NCBI RefSeq assembly: GCF_001640805.2
Contig: NC_066843.1
Coordinates: forward strand, 7,089,621-7,153,620
DNA from: Lates calcarifer
Taxonomy: Eukaryota > Chordata > Actinopteri > Centropomidae
Direction: 5' to 3'
DNA length: 64,000 nucleotides
Shown: piece by piece, positions 58,559 to 64,000 of the stretch
Layout: each line of letters starts with the position of its first letter
Numbering within the stretch: the first letter of the stretch is position 1
The notes under the pieces: generated by a model
Databases searched by the model: none
What the model was told of the DNA's origin: nothing
What the model saw: the letters and a program-made list of their open reading frames with translations, nothing else
Position numbers and translations under genes: made by a program

Positions 58559-61500
58559 GATCAACCCTCCCTCCCCTCTCTCTCTCTCGCGATCTCCCCG
58601 GAAGATCAGCAAACCCGCACCCCTTCCACCCCCCATTTCCACCTCATGGCCTTGCCGGCACTTATCTTCCCCCCACACACACCCCTACAGAGCCAGTATC
58701 TGACTGAGCTTCCTTGCTGCTCTGGACTGTGTTAAGAGCGACGTAGCTAACTGTGGAATTTCCTGTCACCTTCCAGAACTTGATCTGATCCATCCTGCTC
58801 TGCAGTGAGTGAGAGGACAAACCAAGCAAAAACCACTAAGTGCTATTATGTTTGTTTTTTTTTCACAGAGTGAAGCTCTCCACTAAGACACTTCGGCTTC
58901 TAGTTTCAGGGCGGTAAATTTGGCACAATCAGCCAATAAGACACTGATGAAATATCCTGTTAGCAAGGGACTCCCAATCACTATACCTTTGCACTGGGTG
59001 TTGTTCTGTGTTGAATATATTTCCTGCTCACAGCATGCAAGTTTGGCTAATACAGAACTGCCTAAATTTCACTGTAAAGTCTCAATATGCTATGTGATAC
59101 GATTTATTTTGATCTTTGTAGCGTTTCCTCCAGCTTTCCCTTAACACACAAGCAGAACCAGTAAGCTATAAACTTTAATTATTGAGTGGAGTTATTTTGT
59201 TTCTTAAGAACTCTGCAGCCCCGCGTTGATGGATGGCGACTGGCGTATCAGCACCCCACCACAGCTAATGAATTTGCATCGTGTGTCAACACGGCAAACC
59301 AACATTTGTGTGAACGGCACTGTTTACTGCCCAAAAGCTAGAGGCCTTGATCACTTGAATGAGAAGGCAGCTCTACCTTTACAGAGCTGAATTTTCCTCT
59401 TACTTAAGTGTTTTTAGAGGGAATCCTCATTACCAGAGTAAATATTCTTTACATTTCAAAGTACAATATTAATGGTTTCTCCCAGAAGTCGCAGGTTAAT
59501 TTCAAAAGGTATTTTCTTTATTGCAGCTAGAGGTGGGTGCTGGTATGAAGAGATGTTCTCGTTTCATTTTCATAGGTTGAGTTCAGAGGTTTTGATCCAC
59601 TCACAAGCATAAAGAGATTATTCTTGCATATGTCAAGCTCCACACAACAAATATTATAAAATACCCTTATACACACCCACACCACTTTTAAGTCACACAG
59701 AACTACATGAAATGCTTCTATAATGCTCATATTCAGGGTTCAGACATAACCGGTATACCTCGTGTGATCTCTGCTGAAATCACGTCACCTGTTCAACCAT
59801 AAGCAGTTCAAATCATCAGAACTCATTATAAAATCAACTCATTAGTTTGACCTGATTGCCTCAGCCCTGTATGTGATTTTTGTTAAGATTTGTTTTGCTT
59901 CTGCAGGAATTACGCATGCAGAGCCTCACATAGGGTCAGTGCAGTCCCCGCAGGGTCACAGAAAGGACCCTGAGGAGATGGCATGTACATTCCCTAAACT
60001 GCATGCACACTCATGAGTGGTTGGGAGGGTTTGTTCAGCGAAAATGTGTAGCCTGACTGGGTCACACCAGAGGCACTACCATCAATTCTCACAAAAGTGT
60101 GAAAAGACTCGGCCTGCCAAGCACCTGCAAACAGTGTGTTAGACACAGACATAGAGTTTGAACTGTAATGCTGCTCAGACGCATCACGTAAATCTGCACA
60201 TTATTGGCAAAGCTACTTTGCTTTCTTGCCTGCCACTTAATGAAAATTGAACAGACAAATCTAATAGAGATGAATCCCCCAGTTATAAGATGAACAATGA
60301 AATGTTATTGTTCCTGCATGACATCTGTGTATTGCTGCATTAGTGTAGTTTTTATTTGCTTTCTGAATGAAAGGGCCAGTTTATTAATCATCCTGTGAAC
60401 AGATACACCGGCAGTGTGGTGGGGAATTCACTTGAAGAAAAATGGAAGGTGGACGCACTGTTATATCACTCACAGACAACAATATATAATAATCACTCAT
60501 CTTTGTAGAAGTTTTTAATTTACACCTTTGTGCACAATTGTGCTTGGCTTTGACTGTAGGATATAACAGACTGGCCAGTGATGACTGTGGTATGAAACAG
60601 TGTCCAACAATTTATTCTTTGCTGCATAGCCCCACCCTCATTATGTGTATCTACAATCAGTCAGTGGGAAGTAACTGTTTATTTTCATCTGAGACGGTGT
60701 TGACATTATGTACTACAGTATGTGCTGCCCCACTTGGGAAAAAAAAGGAAAGAAAAAAAAACTCTTGCATATCGTGACACAGTTAATCATTATTTGAACT
60801 CAGTTCAAAGTCCTAATGCCTACTGTTCATTCAAGATTGGAAGACAAACAGTAGGACAAGGTCAAATGATAAATGGTTTGAATCAAAGCTTGTAACGGTC
60901 TGATGGAGGAAATTTAAGCAACACTTCTTAACAGTGGTGTCCATTTTAAGCCCAGAATTGGTGCACTATACACTGTGAGAGATTCCAGTTGTGTCCACAT
61001 TGATGTTTACCAAAAACTAAATTATTATTTAATCATTAGTTCCAACAATGACACTTGAATTATAGTGAACAGAGTTGAATTTGTCAATTTTACATTCATT
61101 TCATGTAAACTAATCTGACCACAAACACTCAACAAAACTCAAAATATGCTATTTTGATAATAAAAAAATGTAAAGTAGTTTTAAATTTCCATCTGCATCT
61201 GAATCAGCATCAAACCACAGAAAGTGAATGACAATCATGCTGGGTTTTTTTGTTGTTTGTTTGTTTGTTTTTCTTTTTCCAGAAAAGCTAATCAGAAGTC
61301 ATTTCCATTTAACTTTACCATATTGCTGCAGCACCACCTTGAGGCAAAATAGTTTTGCAAGTTTGCTTGGAGTTGATTTGTGCATGTGTCATCTAAATTT
61401 GGTTGCTATTACACAATACATTCAAGAGTTAGAGCAGTTTATGTAAAGAGGGCCTCACTTTAAGCATGAAGTTCTAAGCAGTTTTCCTTAGTCCATGCTT

Positions 61501-64000
61501 TTATTTTTAAAATTTTGCCGAAATACATCACAGCGTTTTTGAAATATCTTTCAAAGTAAGAGATGTGGCCTAACATCATGGCTGAGGTTATAATTAGCAG
61601 TCACCACAAATTGACTGACTGCACGATATTCACACCCAGCAGCTAAAGATTGATCAAAGTGGGCTCCAAATCACACCCAACTCAGATGACTCCTCTGTCT
61701 GTCTGGGTTTGGTTTGTTATTTCAGCGGGGCCGTAATCTCACATCAGTGCAAAGAAATTGGGAGTGATAATCACCGAGTTTAGTTAAATTGCTGAGACAG
61801 GCCATGCATGAAAACACCCTCAGAGTTCTCGTGTTTCGAATGTATGCAGGTGCATTTTAGCTATTTGAACGGCAAAACCTCAAAAGTCCAGATGAATCCA
61901 CTTTCAGATGTGATGCTTCTTTTGTGACTGTGTATGCAAGTGTAAATGTATAATACAGAATAATGTGTATATATTGTATGTGAGAGATTTACAGGAAGAT
62001 ACCATGCTCTTTCAACAAAAAAAGTACAGTATTATTTTCAGAGAGATATATTTAGATTCTGTAAGTAATCTACTCAACTGTCAACTGAGTCAAAGACTGA
62101 TTAAACAATAAACTAACATGGATGTTACCACTCCTTTTTATCTCTATGAAACCTGATGATATTTATATCATGCAGTCTTGCTGACAGGCTAACAAAATGT
62201 GACAAGTTTCAGCTGAGACAGTCTTTGGAAATGGTGCCTTGTCCCCAAATATGTCCCTTCAAATGGAAAAATACCTCCTCTTACTTTGGCTTTTTCACTT
62301 GAAAAAGACTGGCTGCTTCACTAAATTGGTAGGTTTTGCTTTTATCTGCAAGTCAAGTGCACATCAAAACCAAATGCTGTTGGATTCTAGCTCTTCAACC
62401 CTCTAATCCTGTGATCAGGTCAGGGCAGGTTGTCCTCCCTCTTGAGCTGCGGTGACAGTTGATGTGAAGGATGCCACAGCTCCCCTCACACTCGCCGCGC
62501 TGCTAACAGTAGATTGCTTGTGGCGAGACCCTTTAACCGCGCCACTCAGACTGGGGAAAATAGCAACATTCCAGGGATTCGGGGAATTGTTTTGTCTTCT
62601 GTGGGTCTGACAGGCCAATACTGCTGCCATTCTTACTAAAAACAATGTTGTGGAGGCTACATCTGATAACAATGCTGCAAACAGAGCTGTGCGGCCGCCT
62701 GCAAGTAGGACCTGAAAAAAAAAACCCTGCAAAGCGCTGCAACAGGAAGCTAGCAGAAGTGAGATGATGAGGTGATGGATCACACTGTGAAAATCTAACT
62801 TTATAATTAGATGAGTTGCAATTAAAGCTCAAGATACTGAGGTAAGGTGCCACAATATGCAGAGGAGTAGTCATAATGCATTAGCTGTTGTTACTACTGC
62901 ACTGTTCATCTCTTACAGACAAGCCCTGCAACAATAACAACACTGTATATTGCACAATGGTGGATGTATTAACAACATCTTAGGAGCCAAAACACAGAGC
63001 CAACCATAAGAGGTCCAGCAGGAGGAGGGGGAGGTCTTGAATTATATGTACTACATCTGGAAATGATATGATAATGGAGTGAATTGAACATGGTTGTCAT
63101 GGTTGCCGTTTCCCCCTCTGAGGACTAGAGTTTCACAGGGCTTTGATTCAACTCTTAGCTCAAGCAAACAACACAAATCATCAAGTCGGATCACTCACTG
63201 TGTATTTAGTGTCTGTATTTATATGTCATTTTTCATTTTTAAAGAACGGGAAGCTGATGATGCAAGACGTTTGGATTTTTTAATTTAGCTGGAAAAAGTA
63301 TGACATCATTAGCCTGTCTGGAAATGCACTCGTCACAAAGGGCGACAAACCAAATAAGGTGCCAACCACATTTGCAGACGCTTTTGTCCCAAGTGATGTG
63401 CAATGAGGTACAAACCAAGTCACTGCGGGTCAAGAAGAGGCCCTCAAGAATGCATGCTGCAACAGTCAGTTCCATGTCCCACTTGACACAAGTGTAACAT
63501 GGTTGCGGGTGCATAAAGTGAGACAAAAGTGCATGGCATTTTTATTCTTGAGAGAGACAGAGAAGTATAAGGTGAGTAGTTACTCTCAAAAGAGGGAGGT
63601 ATTTGAGCTGGCAAATGAGAAATCCATCAATAAATTACTTTAACTGTAATTCTTCTGTCTTTACTGTCTAGTTGTTGCTGTGTGCACTTAGCTTACAGTG
63701 GCTATAATCAACATTTCTATAGTGACAATTTATCAAATGACAATGTGAAAACAATGTGACATGGGTCGATTGCAGTATTGAACCTATAGAGAAATGTCAC
63801 CTGAATCTGCAGCTCCCCTCAGTTTTATTGAGTTTGATAGCAAGCTTCAGTGCATTGTTTAGCTGTCCACAGCAGCTGTTAGCAACAACAACAAAAAAAG
63901 CTCTAAAAGGCTGCTAGATAATATGCCCAGCACAGACACAGTTAATGACCATCTGGTGAATATAGTGGAGCATTTAGCAGCTAAAGAGCAAGATATTTCC
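58559..64000. other. gpr146 3' UTR and downstream DNA
   Basis: Starts with a C/T-rich stretch (58566-58596). Canonical AATAAA signals occur at 61159 and 62107, and the end of the transcript cannot be placed. No further gene is recognised: short ORFs at 62415-62874 (minus strand) and elsewhere have no signature. A (TTTG)n run lies at 61250-61270. Confidence 0.55.

Overview
This is vertebrate genomic DNA, almost certainly from a teleost fish. It holds two spliced genes on the + strand, long AT-rich non-coding stretches, many short microsatellites, and several decayed interspersed repeats of the kinds seen throughout fish genomes. Nothing bacterial, viral or CRISPR-like was found.

Region 1 (about 3.2-20.1 kb) is a Munc13-family gene, baiap3. 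I rebuilt 32 coding exons from 3951 to the stop codon at 20119. Every junction has AG/GT borders and every phase fits, giving 1,130 residues. The order is a short N-terminal part, a Ca2+-type C2 domain with a basic insert, the long helical MUN region (MHD1/MHD2), a second C2 domain and a charged C-terminus. The first exon or exons, roughly 50 residues by comparison with the mammalian protein, are not resolved; a low-confidence candidate lies at 3281-3333 beside a very G-rich tract.

Region 2 (20.1-51.1 kb) is about 31 kb without a gene I can support. It contains interspersed repeats, microsatellites and several perfect palindromes or hairpins. The cleanest is a 16-bp-arm hairpin at 47089-47125.

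Region 3 (51.1-64 kb) holds gpr146, an orphan class-A GPCR. A CpG-rich block with a CCAAT box, an E-box (GTCACGTG) and a good donor at 51555 looks like its promoter and non-coding first exon. The whole 333-residue receptor is in one exon, 57557-58558, after an acceptor at 57515. The rest is 3' UTR and intergenic DNA.

The two genes are not known to act together: BAIAP3 works in dense-core vesicle exocytosis and trafficking, GPR146 in hepatic cholesterol and lipoprotein signalling. In humans they are on different chromosomes (16p13.3 and 7p22.3), so their proximity is the main gene-order observation. I found no convincing novel system. The observations most worth checking are the unexplained inverted repeats, an in-frame exonic donor in baiap3, and the unresolved 5' end of baiap3.
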